Below, in pieces: positions 1 to 7,924 of a stretch of 19,472 nucleotides of DNA. The notes under the pieces are model-generated. The model did no database searches, was not told where the DNA came from, and saw only the letters and a list, made by a program, of their open reading frames with translations. A program made the translations under genes and the position numbers. How positions within the stretch are numbered: position 1 is the stretch's first letter; the number at the start of each line of letters is the position of its first letter. The DNA comes from Methanobacteriota archaeon (GTDB taxonomy: Archaea; Thermoplasmatota; Poseidoniia; Poseidoniales; Poseidoniaceae), in assembly GCA_002731395.1 (NCBI GenBank), contig PCBQ01000078.1, positions 1 through 19,472 of the forward strand, in the 5' to 3' direction.

Positions 1-1
1 A

Positions 2-73
2 GCGGATATGGTGAAGTGGTTATCATCTGAGGTTTCCAACCTTATGTCGTGGGTTCGACTCCCGCTATCCGCA
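2..73 (+). tRNA. tRNA-Gly (anticodon UCC)
   Basis: The stretch folds into a full cloverleaf. Acceptor arms GCGGATA (2-8) and TATCCGC (66-72) pair perfectly. The D arm is GTGA/TCAT with one G-U pair and a GG in the loop. The anticodon stem is TGAGG/CCTTA with loop TTTCCAA, giving anticodon TCC at 35-37. The T arm is GTGGG/CCCGC with loop TTCGACT. The discriminator is A73, followed by CC and then T, so the terminal A of CCA is not encoded and must be added by CCA-adding enzyme. It should read GGA and, by wobble, GGG glycine codons. There is no intron. The 5' end is one base inside the window, so its promoter is not visible. Confidence 0.95.
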
Positions 74-123
74 CCTTGGCGTGACGTCCACCTACCTGCT
101 GACGCCCTGCGCTTTCCGCCCGC

Positions 124-3100
124 TCAAGGATGAGGAGGCCTTTGTTGCAAACTTGGGATACCTTGGGGTGGCGGAGGCGTGGAGGTCATCGGAGGTGCCG
201 TACGCCGCCGTTCCACCAAAGCCATGGCGAGGGCCTCGCGTTCTTCCTCCCACCGTGTTCGCCGTCGCCGGCCTTGCACCAACAAGCCAAGCAGGAGGAC
301 GATCAACAGCACCTGTCCAAGGGCCACCTGTCCACGTTCGTCGTCGACCCACCACGACATGTCGGTCCATTCCGTTCGTGTTGGCTCGTCCACCTCAAAG
401 AGGCGACTGTCGACGACTTTCACGTTCAGTGTGACCTCGTCCATCACAACGCTGCCGCCAGGTTCTAGCACGGTGATGACCAAGTCAATCGGGACGGCAC
501 GTGCCACTTCGGTCTGGAACCACAGCGTGGCGTTGTCGGCCTCGGGTGCGATGACCACGGTTTGCGAACGAGCGCCTCCGAACAAATCCGCTCCTCCATC
601 CCAGGTGACGCGTGCTGTGACTGGAACCTGCATGGTGTGTGTGACCGTGCACGTGAATGCGAATTTCGGTCCTACCGCGAGGTCCACCTCGGGATTGACA
701 AGCTGGCATGACAGGGTTGCTTCTGCGACGTTTCGTGAGGCGTCCTGTGGCCAATGATCCGGCGACTGTGCACCGATGCTGTTGTTGTCTCCAAAGCCGT
801 CACCGTCGCTGTCCACTTGTTGCGTGAAGAGGTCCGGGAAGGCGTCTTTGTCATCTGCCCATCCGTCGTCGTCACGGTCCTCACAGCCCCGTGCACTCGA
901 ATGCGAAGAGGTTCCCGTCACGGCTGGGCAGTCATCGGAGACCGCAGATCCGCTTTGGTCAGCATAACCGTCTCCGTCTGCATCCGACCACACGCTCCCG
1001 TCGCTTGGCCAAGGGTCGTTGAGGTCGCTTTGGCCGTCTCCGTCGCTGTCTGGACAACCGAAGCGGTCGAGGGTGGAGGTTCCCGCAGTGCCCGGACATG
1101 CGTCCGGTTGTTCGCCGGAGGCGAGGTCGCCAAAGCCGTCATTGTCCGAATCTCCAATCTGGGTCGGGTCGTTCGGGAATTCATCGCCTTCGTCTGAGGC
1201 GCCGTCGCCGTCTGAGTCAGGGCAGCCAAACCGGTCGAAGCTCGAATTTCCCGCCACGCTTGGGCAAGCATCGCCTTTCGTACCCGTGATGTTGTCGCCG
1301 TATCCGTCACCGTCTGTGTCGGCAGCCTGTGTGGAGTCGTTGGGAAATGGGTCTGCGCCTTGATCCAGGCGCACTTCACCGATGCCGTCGACGCCCGGTT
1401 GAGCGTCGGCCACCCCGTCACCGTCCGTGTCCGGGCAACCGTTGACTGGGCTGGTCGAAGTGCCCGCAAGGCCGGGGCATCCGTCGCTTGGGTCGTCGAT
1501 GCCGTCGTTGTCCGAGTCCGCAGTTCGGGTCGGGTCGTCAGGGAAGGCGTCGCCGAGGTCAGAGACGCCATCGTTGTCCGCGTCTGGGCAGCCGAGGCGG
1601 TCGACCGTCGATGTTCCGGCTTCACCGGGACAGGCATCAGGCTGTGGGCCTGTGGCGTTGTCCCCGTATCCGTCGCCGTCTTGGTCGGCCCATTGTGAGG
1701 GCAAGGAGGGGAGCACGTCGATGGCGTCATCCCAGCCGTCGCCGTCGGAATCTGGGCAGCCGTAACGGTTGGCCGCCGTCGAGTTGCCGGGGACAGCCGG
1801 GCATGCATCAGGCATGGTCCCACCGGAGTTGTCGAAGTAACCGTCTCCGTCCGTATCGACCCACTGCGTGCCGTCGTTCGGTGCCTGGTCCTCGGCGTCG
1901 GCCCATCCGTCACCGTCCGAGTCAGGGCATCCAAGGGTTCCGTTTTGCCACGAGGATCCGGCTTGTGTTGGGCAAGCGTCGGCCAGGGTGCCGGTGCTGT
2001 TGTCGCCGTATCCGTCGCCGTCCTGGTCGGCCCACTGCGTGCCGTCCATCACGAAAGCATCCGCTCCATCGGCGACGGTCCATACTCCGTCAGGGTCGGA
2101 CCAGCCGTCGCTGTCCCGGTCGGGACATCCCTGACGGTCCAGCGAAGAGGTGCCCGCAGCATTGGGGCAGGCGTCATCGATGGTGTCGTCGTATCCATCG
2201 CCGTCGGTGTCAGCCCAACGTGATGCATCGCTTGGGAAGGCATCGGCTCCGTCGAGGACGGTCCAACCGCTGTCAGTGTCCGAGTATCCGTCACCGTCTG
2301 TGTCGGGGCAACCGTACCGGTCCATTGACGAGGCACCTGTGACGCCGGGACAGGCGTCACCCATCGTTCCTGCAGGATTGTCCCCGTATCCGTCAGCGTC
2401 AGCGTCCACCCATTGAGTCGCATCCGAGGGCCATTCGTCTGCGCCTTGCGCGCTGGTCCAACCGGTGTCAGGGTCTGAGAAGCCGTCACCGTCGCTGTCC
2501 GTACATCCGAGCCTGTCGTTGGCTGAAGTGCCGCTTGTGGAGGGGCATGCGTCCGCATTCGCGCCCATCGGATTGTCTCCGTAGCCGTCCAAGTCCGTGT
2601 CGTTCCACTGTGTGGATTCGAAGGGGAAGGCGTCGTCCACGTCGGCCCAACCGTCGCCGTCACCGTCTGGACAACCCAAACGGTTGGCCTCTGTGGACGT
2701 GCCGGGAACGGTGGGGCATGCATCCGGCTGAGCTCCCGTGGCGTTGTCACCGTATCCGTCGCCGTCTTGGTCGGCCCACTGTGAGGCTTCATTGGGGAAG
2801 GCATCCGCGCCGTTGGCGGCGGTGTATCCTGAATCTGGATCCGAGTACGTGTCTCCGTCGGTGTCCGGGCAGCCGAGACGATCAGCCGTCGAGTCACCGA
2901 ACTGTGTAGGACAACCGTCCGGGTCCGTGGCCGGTGCTGGATTGTCGCCGTATCCATCGCCGTCGCTGTCTTCCCACTGCGTGTCGTCGCCGAGGAAGGC
3001 ATCAGCACCGTCGGTGATGTCCCATGCGCTGCCGTTTGAGGACGAGGCTCCAGTCGGGTCAGGATCGGAGGCTCCGTCGCCGTCCTCGTCGGCACAACCG

Positions 3101-5709
3101 TTGCGGTCCCGCCATGACGTGCCAAGCACTGCGTCGCAAGCGTCGCCGCCGCTCTCTACGGTGTACCCACCGCCGGGGTCCGACCATCCATCGCCGTCGC
3201 TGTCGCTGCAGCCGAATCGGTCTTGAGTCGAGTTGCCCGCTACTGATGTGCACGCGTCTGGCTGGAATCCAACGGCGTTGTCTCCGTAGCCGTCATAGTC
3301 GCTGTCCGCCCATTGGGTGGGTTCGGCAGGGAAAGCGTCAGCACCGTTGGCCAGCGTCCAGTTGGCGTCCTGATTGGAATAGCCGTCGTTGTCCGTGTCC
3401 GGGCAACCTGCACGATCGATGGTCGATCGGCCGTAGGCGTTGGGACAATCGTCGTCGCCGTCCTCGATGCCGTCCAAATCGGCGTCTTGCGTGAGGTTGG
3501 TCAGGGCCCAATCCTCGCTGATGGTCATGGCGAACATTTGGGGTCCACCTTGCGGGACGTTCGTGCCAATGACATGGACTTCCCACGTGCCCTGGGCGGG
3601 TGCGGTAAAGCTGAGTCCACGGAGATTATCTTCATTGTTGGACAGGTTGGTCCAGGTGCCGCTCGGGTCCTTCACCGCCAGGTCCAGGTCGTTGACCAGA
3701 TGCGTCGAAGCGGCAGGTGTCGAGGCGGGGTCGGTCCAAGCGAGCATCACGCGGAAGTCGTCGGCTCCGTTGGGGACGTTGAAACTCCAACCACGCTCGT
3801 CGTTGGTGCTGACGCTCTCGTTGTCAACAAAGGAGGCATTGACCGCCGTCCACATGTCCACGCGACCCCAGCCTTCGTGGTCGTTGGGGGCGGTTTCACC
3901 GGCACCATTCGTCGAGGAGCTGTATTGGCCAGCCATGTCGGTGGAGGAGGCAGCGAGGATGGCTTTCACCAGCGCGGAGGAGGGTTGGCTGTGGCCGAGG
4001 TTATCGTCGAGGTGCTGAATGAGCAAGGCCGTGGCGCCGGCCGTGAGAGGGGTGGCCATGCTTGTCCCGCCCATGTAGGTGTACGAGGTGTTGTACGCGC
4101 TCCACCCCACGTCGGTGGTGTCGCGGGACTTCGTACTCAGGATCCACGCGCCCGGTGCAGAAACGTCTGGTTTCAGGCGTGAGTCGTCGGTGGGACCTCG
4201 ACTCGAAAACGCCGCCATGCCTTCGATGTTGTTGGCCTGACGGTCGCTGTTGATGGGGTTGGTCGGGTAATCACCAGGCCACCATCCCCCCCACGTGGAG
4301 GTGACCGAGGAACGATCGTTCTCTGTCGCGCCGACCGTGATGACGTTCTTTGCGGTGCCCGGTGAGGACATGCTGTCCAAATCCACTTCACCGTCGCTGT
4401 TGCCGTCTGTGCCTTCGTTCCCGGCAGCGAACAGGATGGCCATGTCCCAGAGGATGTGAGCGCTGGCATCGGCCTGCGCAGACGACGTGGTGTACTGACC
4501 GTTGACCGCTGAACCCCAGGAGTTGGTGTGCACACGAGAACCGTTGTCGTATGCGGGCTCAAACAAATCGTAGAGGTTGTTTGGGATGCCAAGGAGGTAG
4601 CCGTCTGTGGTTCCTGAGATGGTCGCCTCCGTCTCGATGGCTTGGAAATACAGCCGGGCTTCTGGCGCTGCGCCTTGGATGGCGCCGTTGCTGTGGGTAC
4701 CGTCACCAAGCACGGAGCCTGCTACGTGCGTTCCGTGGCCCGACCACTCGTCGGCCGCACCGTCGTTGCAGGTCGGGAGGCTGTAGTACGAACATGTGCC
4801 AGAGGGGACGCCGAAGGACACCACATCGACGATGTGATCGGCAAAATCAGGGTGCATGTTCGAGTTGTTGACCCCGTTGTCGAGGCCGGTGTCGGCCACG
4901 GTCACGATGACGCCCGATCCGTCAAGTCCGGTCCAACCCGTCGACGTCGCTCCCATGGAGCTGGTGGAGGAGACGCCGGTGACGTTCATGATGTGTCGAG
5001 CCTCGTCGTTAAAGTTCACGAACCATGGGCGGGGCTCCAACCACTCGAGGGCAGGTTCGTGTGCGAATGTGCTCAGCCCTTCGCCGGTGAGCAGGAAATC
5101 AGCGAACTTTCCGCTGTGGCTGAGGACTTCCACGCCACGCGGCAGGGTTTCGGGGAGAGCCTCACCTGCCAGCATTGCGCTGACCAAGACGGGCTCATCC
5201 TGTCCGTAGAGCGATTCGAGGAGTCCTTCTCGGACCCGGTCCGAAGGGGCGAGCCGCTGCATGCCGGTGACGCCCAAAGCCTCGAGATCGTTTGGCAAGA
5301 GGCCGTTGACGTCACAATGGAACGCTGCAGGCGGAAGGAAAGACCCACATTCAACCCCGGCCTTGGAAAGCTCACTTACCCATGAAGTCGGGACCGGCCA
5401 CGTGGTCCCCAGCACGTACCAACCTTCGACAGGGTCATGCTCGCCGGTCCATGCCGCCCAATCCGAGGGGGCCACAAGGGCAGACGTGCGGTGTGCAAGG
5501 TTGACCCGACCGGCCTCGGTTGGAACAAACCAGCCTTCGGCCAAGTCGCCGCTTGGTTGCATGCCGAAGGCGTTGAGCAAGGTGAAGTCCACGTCCGTGT
5601 CCAGCACGCGTTCGGGCCCGTTTGTTGGGGTTGCAGCGGCCAATGGCGCCGTGATTTGAATCAGCATCAGCGCGCTGAAGAACAAGGCATGCGCAGCGCG
5701 TCGGGTCAT
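124..5709 (-). CDS. Giant membrane-anchored subtilisin-family (S8) protease with thrombospondin type-3-like repeats
   Basis: A predicted 1861-residue cell-surface endopeptidase, likely degrading proteins outside the cell. Order of parts: signal peptide (about 1-26, MTRRAAHALFF... with an ALA-type end); prodomain-like region to about 250; S8 catalytic domain about 260-610. The triad is visible as D273 in VADTG, H325 in GHGTHVAG and S550 in GGTSMATP, with AAGNEG for the oxyanion Asn. A beta-rich P/PPC-like domain follows (about 630-735). Then comes a DxDGDG calcium-repeat array (about 738-1658), a beta-sandwich region, one transmembrane helix (about 1796-1815) followed by RRRR, and a proline-rich cytoplasmic tail. 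The frame is open to an ATG at 5865. I chose the ATG at 5709 because it begins the signal peptide directly and has a TATA-like element 21 nt upstream; an ATG at 5742 is the alternative. The gene converges on the tRNA and diverges from the ABC exporter. The exact substrate is unknown. Confidence 0.93.
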   Translation of the reverse strand: MTRRAAHALFFSALMLIQITAPLAAATPTNGPERVLDTDVDFTLLNAFGMQPSGDLAEGWFVPTEAGRVNLAHRTSALVAPSDWAAWTGEHDPVEGWYVLGTTWPVPTSWVSELSKAGVECGSFLPPAAFHCDVNGLLPNDLEALGVTGMQRLAPSDRVREGLLESLYGQDEPVLVSAMLAGEALPETLPRGVEVLSHSGKFADFLLTGEGLSTFAHEPALEWLEPRPWFVNFNDEARHIMNVTGVSSTSSMGATSTGWTGLDGSGVIVTVADTGLDNGVNNSNMHPDFADHIVDVVSFGVPSGTCSYYSLPTCNDGAADEWSGHGTHVAGSVLGDGTHSNGAIQGAAPEARLYFQAIETEATISGTTDGYLLGIPNNLYDLFEPAYDNGSRVHTNSWGSAVNGQYTTSSAQADASAHILWDMAILFAAGNEGTDGNSDGEVDLDSMSSPGTAKNVITVGATENDRSSVTSTWGGWWPGDYPTNPINSDRQANNIEGMAAFSSRGPTDDSRLKPDVSAPGAWILSTKSRDTTDVGWSAYNTSYTYMGGTSMATPLTAGATALLIQHLDDNLGHSQPSSALVKAILAASSTDMAGQYSSSTNGAGETAPNDHEGWGRVDMWTAVNASFVDNESVSTNDERGWSFNVPNGADDFRVMLAWTDPASTPAASTHLVNDLDLAVKDPSGTWTNLSNNEDNLRGLSFTAPAQGTWEVHVIGTNVPQGGPQMFAMTISEDWALTNLTQDADLDGIEDGDDDCPNAYGRSTIDRAGCPDTDNDGYSNQDANWTLANGADAFPAEPTQWADSDYDGYGDNAVGFQPDACTSVAGNSTQDRFGCSDSDGDGWSDPGGGYTVESGGDACDAVLGTSWRDRNGCADEDGDGASDPDPTGASSSNGSAWDITDGADAFLGDDTQWEDSDGDGYGDNPAPATDPDGCPTQFGDSTADRLGCPDTDGDTYSDPDSGYTAANGADAFPNEASQWADQDGDGYGDNATGAQPDACPTVPGTSTEANRLGCPDGDGDGWADVDDAFPFESTQWNDTDLDGYGDNPMGANADACPSTSGTSANDRLGCTDSDGDGFSDPDTGWTSAQGADEWPSDATQWVDADADGYGDNPAGTMGDACPGVTGASSMDRYGCPDTDGDGYSDTDSGWTVLDGADAFPSDASRWADTDGDGYDDTIDDACPNAAGTSSLDRQGCPDRDSDGWSDPDGVWTVADGADAFVMDGTQWADQDGDGYGDNSTGTLADACPTQAGSSWQNGTLGCPDSDGDGWADAEDQAPNDGTQWVDTDGDGYFDNSGGTMPDACPAVPGNSTAANRYGCPDSDGDGWDDAIDVLPSLPSQWADQDGDGYGDNATGPQPDACPGEAGTSTVDRLGCPDADNDGVSDLGDAFPDDPTRTADSDNDGIDDPSDGCPGLAGTSTSPVNGCPDTDGDGVADAQPGVDGIGEVRLDQGADPFPNDSTQAADTDGDGYGDNITGTKGDACPSVAGNSSFDRFGCPDSDGDGASDEGDEFPNDPTQIGDSDNDGFGDLASGEQPDACPGTAGTSTLDRFGCPDSDGDGQSDLNDPWPSDGSVWSDADGDGYADQSGSAVSDDCPAVTGTSSHSSARGCEDRDDDGWADDKDAFPDLFTQQVDSDGDGFGDNNSIGAQSPDHWPQDASRNVAEATLSCQLVNPEVDLAVGPKFAFTCTVTHTMQVPVTARVTWDGGADLFGGARSQTVVIAPEADNATLWFQTEVARAVPIDLVITVLEPGGSVVMDEVTLNVKVVDSRLFEVDEPTRTEWTDMSWWVDDERGQVALGQVLLIVLLLGLLVQGRRRRTRWEEEREALAMALVERRRTAPPMTSTPPPPQGIPSLQQRPPHP
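735..3500 (-). repeat. Coding tandem array of about 15 thrombospondin type-3-like calcium-binding units
   Basis: Within the protease, 15 units recur around the motif GC[P/S/T/A/E]DxDxDG, with intervening DACPxxxGTSxxDR and TQWADxDGDGYGDN blocks. Aspartates at alternate positions are the known calcium ligands of type-3 repeats. Two cysteines per unit (DAC-P and GC-PD, roughly 15 residues apart) suggest regular disulfides. Units come in a long form carrying GW/YTxxxGADAFP and a short form lacking it. Some blocks are nearly identical at DNA level, for example near 1669-1700, 1998-2035 and 2746-2780. That points to recent duplication or gene conversion. The array probably forms a rigid calcium-loaded stalk holding the catalytic domain away from the membrane; this role is inferred. 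Confidence 0.92.
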
Positions 5710-5730
5710 GGTGTTTGGTTTTGCTGAACC

Positions 5731-5738
5731 CTCATCAA
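5731..5738 (-). promoter_or_regulatory. Candidate TATA-like element of the protease gene
   Basis: TTGATGAG on the - strand ends 21 nt before the ATG at 5709, matching the spacing of similar elements before other genes here. It is the weakest sequence match of the set and lies inside the coding region if the ATG at 5742 or 5865 were used. Confidence 0.35.
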
Positions 5739-5772
5739 GCATTGGTCGATTCAAGCGGGCTGAACACGAGCG

Positions 5773-5780
5773 TTGAAAGT
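5773..5780 (+). promoter_or_regulatory. Candidate TATA-like element of the ABC exporter gene
   Basis: TTGAAAGT ends 20 nt before the ATG at 5801. This is the distance expected for an archaeal TATA box on a leaderless mRNA, and it favours 5801 over the internal ATGs at 5825 and 5828. Confidence 0.4.
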
Positions 5781-5800
5781 CCACTTGACGAGCGCAAAGC

Positions 5801-7660
5801 ATGCGTCGTGGGGCGGGTGGAGACATGATGGCTCCCGAGGAGATCAACCACCGCGTGGCGGTCATGGGTCGTCAGTTGTGGCGCGTTGTCCCATACGCTA
5901 CCGCTTATCCTCGTCGACTCGCTACAGGAATGCTCGCGAACGCGTGCGCCCGAGCGGCCGACCTCCTCCCGTTCATCGCCATCGGTTGGGCGGTAGATCA
6001 CTTCACCTCAGGCGGCATTGCAGGATTTGGACCCGTGGTGGACTTTGTCACGGCGTTCAACCAGCCCGCCGTTGGTTATGGCCTCATCATCTTCGTGTCC
6101 TTTGTCATGCTCGCGGTGTTCCAAGGGATATCCGAGTACTCCTGGCAAACGCTGGGCTACAAAATTCAGCACGACCTTCGCATGGACGCCACCAAATCGC
6201 TCATCGCCATGGAAGCGTCGTATTACGACCTGCGCCAAACCGGCCAAATCATGTCGGTGTTGTCTTCTGACGTCAATCAACTCGAGGACGTCGTGGCGGA
6301 TTCGTCCACCTCGATCATCCGTATCGTGGTGACCTTTGGATTCGCCTTCCTCATTCTTCTCTCCATGTCGTGGAAATTGGCGGCCGTCATTTTCGGTCCG
6401 TTGATGTTCATCGTTCCGTTGGTGTATTGGTTTTCGACGCGCGTCCAGCGCCGTTACAGGAAGCAACGCGAATCCACTGGAGGCATCACCTCGGTCCTTG
6501 AAAACCTCATTTCTGGTATCGCTGTGGTTCAGGCCTACAACGCCCAAACGTGGGAGGCAGACCGCGTGAGGCGTGAGTCTGGCGAATACCGCGATCAGGC
6601 CATCGGTGCGAGTCAGGACCGCAACCGCTTCCTCCCCGGCATTTACGCCATCGCCGGTGTGGCCTTCGGTCTGTTGACCGTGGCTGGAGGCCGTTTGGCC
6701 CAATCCGGGGAAATCACCACCGGCGAACTGGTCACCTTCTTGCTCATTTCGACGCGGATGACCATGCCGCTGTTCATTTTCGGGATTCTGGTGAACCAAC
6801 TTCAGCGCGGCGAAGCCGCGGCTCGGCGCGTTTTCGCAGCCGTGGACCTCGAGCCGACCATCGTCGACGAACCCGATGCCGTGCCCTTGGAGGGAGGCAT
6901 TCACTCGGTTGAATTCCGCGACGTCACCTTCACGTATCCATCGACCACTCAACCGGTGCTTTCTCGTATCTCCTTCAAGGTCAACGCCGGTGATTTCCTC
7001 GGGGTCATGGGTCACACCGGGGCCGGTAAAACCACCATCCTGAAACTCCTGATGCGCTATTACACACCCGACGAGGGTGAGGTGCTCATCAACGGTCAAC
7101 CGGTTTCTGCGTTCACCTTGGACTCCGTCCGTGACGCCATCGGCTTCGTCTCACAAGAGCCGTTCCTGTTCCACGGCACGGTCGAGGACAACGTACGCTA
7201 CAACATTGAGACCGATGCAGAAGGCGTCGAGACGGCCCTCAAAACCGCCGGTGCATGGGATTTCGTCCAAGACCTCGAAGAAGGCCTCAACACCATGGTG
7301 GGTGACCGTGGCAGCAAATTGTCTGGTGGACAGCGGGCCCGCGTCAGCCTCGCTCGCGCGGTCTTGAAGGAGCCCAGCCTGCTGATCTTGGACGAGGCCA
7401 GCAGCGCCTTGGACGCTGAAACCGAGCGACGCATCCAGGAGAATCTGTTGGCGACCAACGCTCAGCGTGCCACCATCGCCGTCGCTCATCGCCTGTCCAC
7501 CATCCGGAACGCCGACGAAATTTTGGCGATGTTGGACGGTTCCATCGTCGAGCGTGGCCAACACGACGCGCTTTTGGACATCAACGGAGTTTACGCCAGT
7601 CAGTGGACGATTCAAATCGGTGACATGGGCGCGGTCATTGGCGATGGTTCCGAAGGATGA
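5801..7660 (+). CDS. ABC exporter half-transporter (fused membrane and ATPase domains)
   Basis: A 619-residue MsbA/multidrug-type (type IV exporter) half-transporter, expected to act as a homodimer pumping a lipid, peptide or drug-like substrate out of the cell. The first 340 residues carry about six transmembrane helices. The nucleotide-binding domain has Walker A GHTGAGKT (404-411), Q-loop Q452, signature LSGGQ (507-511), Walker B LLILDE (527-532) and switch His563 in AHRLST, so it should be catalytically competent. Length is normal for the family. The start is uncertain: ATG 5801 has a well-placed TATA-like element, while ATG 5825/5828 has GGTGGAG just upstream. The gene is divergent from the protease, so a shared promoter region is possible. 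Its last 26 nt overlap the 3' end of the opposite-strand small membrane gene. The substrate cannot be read from sequence. Confidence 0.93.
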   Translation: MRRGAGGDMMAPEEINHRVAVMGRQLWRVVPYATAYPRRLATGMLANACARAADLLPFIAIGWAVDHFTSGGIAGFGPVVDFVTAFNQPAVGYGLIIFVSFVMLAVFQGISEYSWQTLGYKIQHDLRMDATKSLIAMEASYYDLRQTGQIMSVLSSDVNQLEDVVADSSTSIIRIVVTFGFAFLILLSMSWKLAAVIFGPLMFIVPLVYWFSTRVQRRYRKQRESTGGITSVLENLISGIAVVQAYNAQTWEADRVRRESGEYRDQAIGASQDRNRFLPGIYAIAGVAFGLLTVAGGRLAQSGEITTGELVTFLLISTRMTMPLFIFGILVNQLQRGEAAARRVFAAVDLEPTIVDEPDAVPLEGGIHSVEFRDVTFTYPSTTQPVLSRISFKVNAGDFLGVMGHTGAGKTTILKLLMRYYTPDEGEVLINGQPVSAFTLDSVRDAIGFVSQEPFLFHGTVEDNVRYNIETDAEGVETALKTAGAWDFVQDLEEGLNTMVGDRGSKLSGGQRARVSLARAVLKEPSLLILDEASSALDAETERRIQENLLATNAQRATIAVAHRLSTIRNADEILAMLDGSIVERGQHDALLDINGVYASQWTIQIGDMGAVIGDGSEG

Positions 7661-7886
7661 TTCGGTCGCCGAACAGCGTCAGCGCACTCAACAGGGCGAA
7701 GATTGGAACGCCGATGACGATGGCCCATACAGAGACGCTCATGCCTTGCCAGGTGCTCTCTTCCATGGCTTCAGAGACGATGATCATCGCCACGAGATCA
7801 AGAACGGCAAGGCCTCCGATGGCCGTGCGCAGTGCGCTCCAGATCTCCTGTTCATCGGTCAATGCTGGACCTTCGTCCTCTGGCAT
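7635..7886 (-). CDS. Small two-helix membrane protein, function unknown
   Basis: An 83-residue protein starting MPEDEGPALTDEQ. Two hydrophobic segments (about 22-40 and 52-72) are separated by a short EAMEESTWQG loop, and the protein ends in a basic tail, RIILRNHRQ. The frame is open further upstream, but that part is only the other frame of the glycosyltransferase gene. The ATG at 7886 lies 38 nt after the glycosyltransferase stop, so the two are probably co-transcribed. The 3' end overlaps the ABC exporter gene by 26 nt in a convergent arrangement. No family recognised. It could be an accessory subunit of the glycosyltransferase, but that rests on position only. Confidence 0.7.
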   Translation of the reverse strand: MPEDEGPALTDEQEIWSALRTAIGGLAVLDLVAMIIVSEAMEESTWQGMSVSVWAIVIGVPIFALLSALTLFGDRIILRNHRQ

Positions 7887-7924
7887 TGTCGATGCACGGT
7901 TCGCCAAAGACCAACAGGATTGCG

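Noticed and set aside
76..123. Possible tRNA-linked integration site between the tRNA and the protease gene
   Set aside because: No integrase, no repeat of the tRNA 3' end elsewhere in the window, and only 48 nt of ordinary sequence.
918..3125. Long open frames on both strands within the protease repeat region (for example 918-1934 and 2049-3125 on -, 1488-2342 on +)
   Set aside because: They are shadows produced by the GC-rich, Asp/Gly-rich repeat codons. Their translations are low-complexity Thr/Arg-rich and lack any motif, while the protease frame is continuous with clear domains.
735..3500. Periodic repeats that could be taken for a CRISPR array
   Set aside because: The repeats are degenerate, in frame, code for DxDGDG calcium loops and have no constant-length spacers or cas genes nearby.
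6008..7099. 363-codon frame antisense to the ABC exporter
   Set aside because: The translation is His/Gly/Asp-rich without recognisable domains, and the opposite frame carries all ABC motifs.
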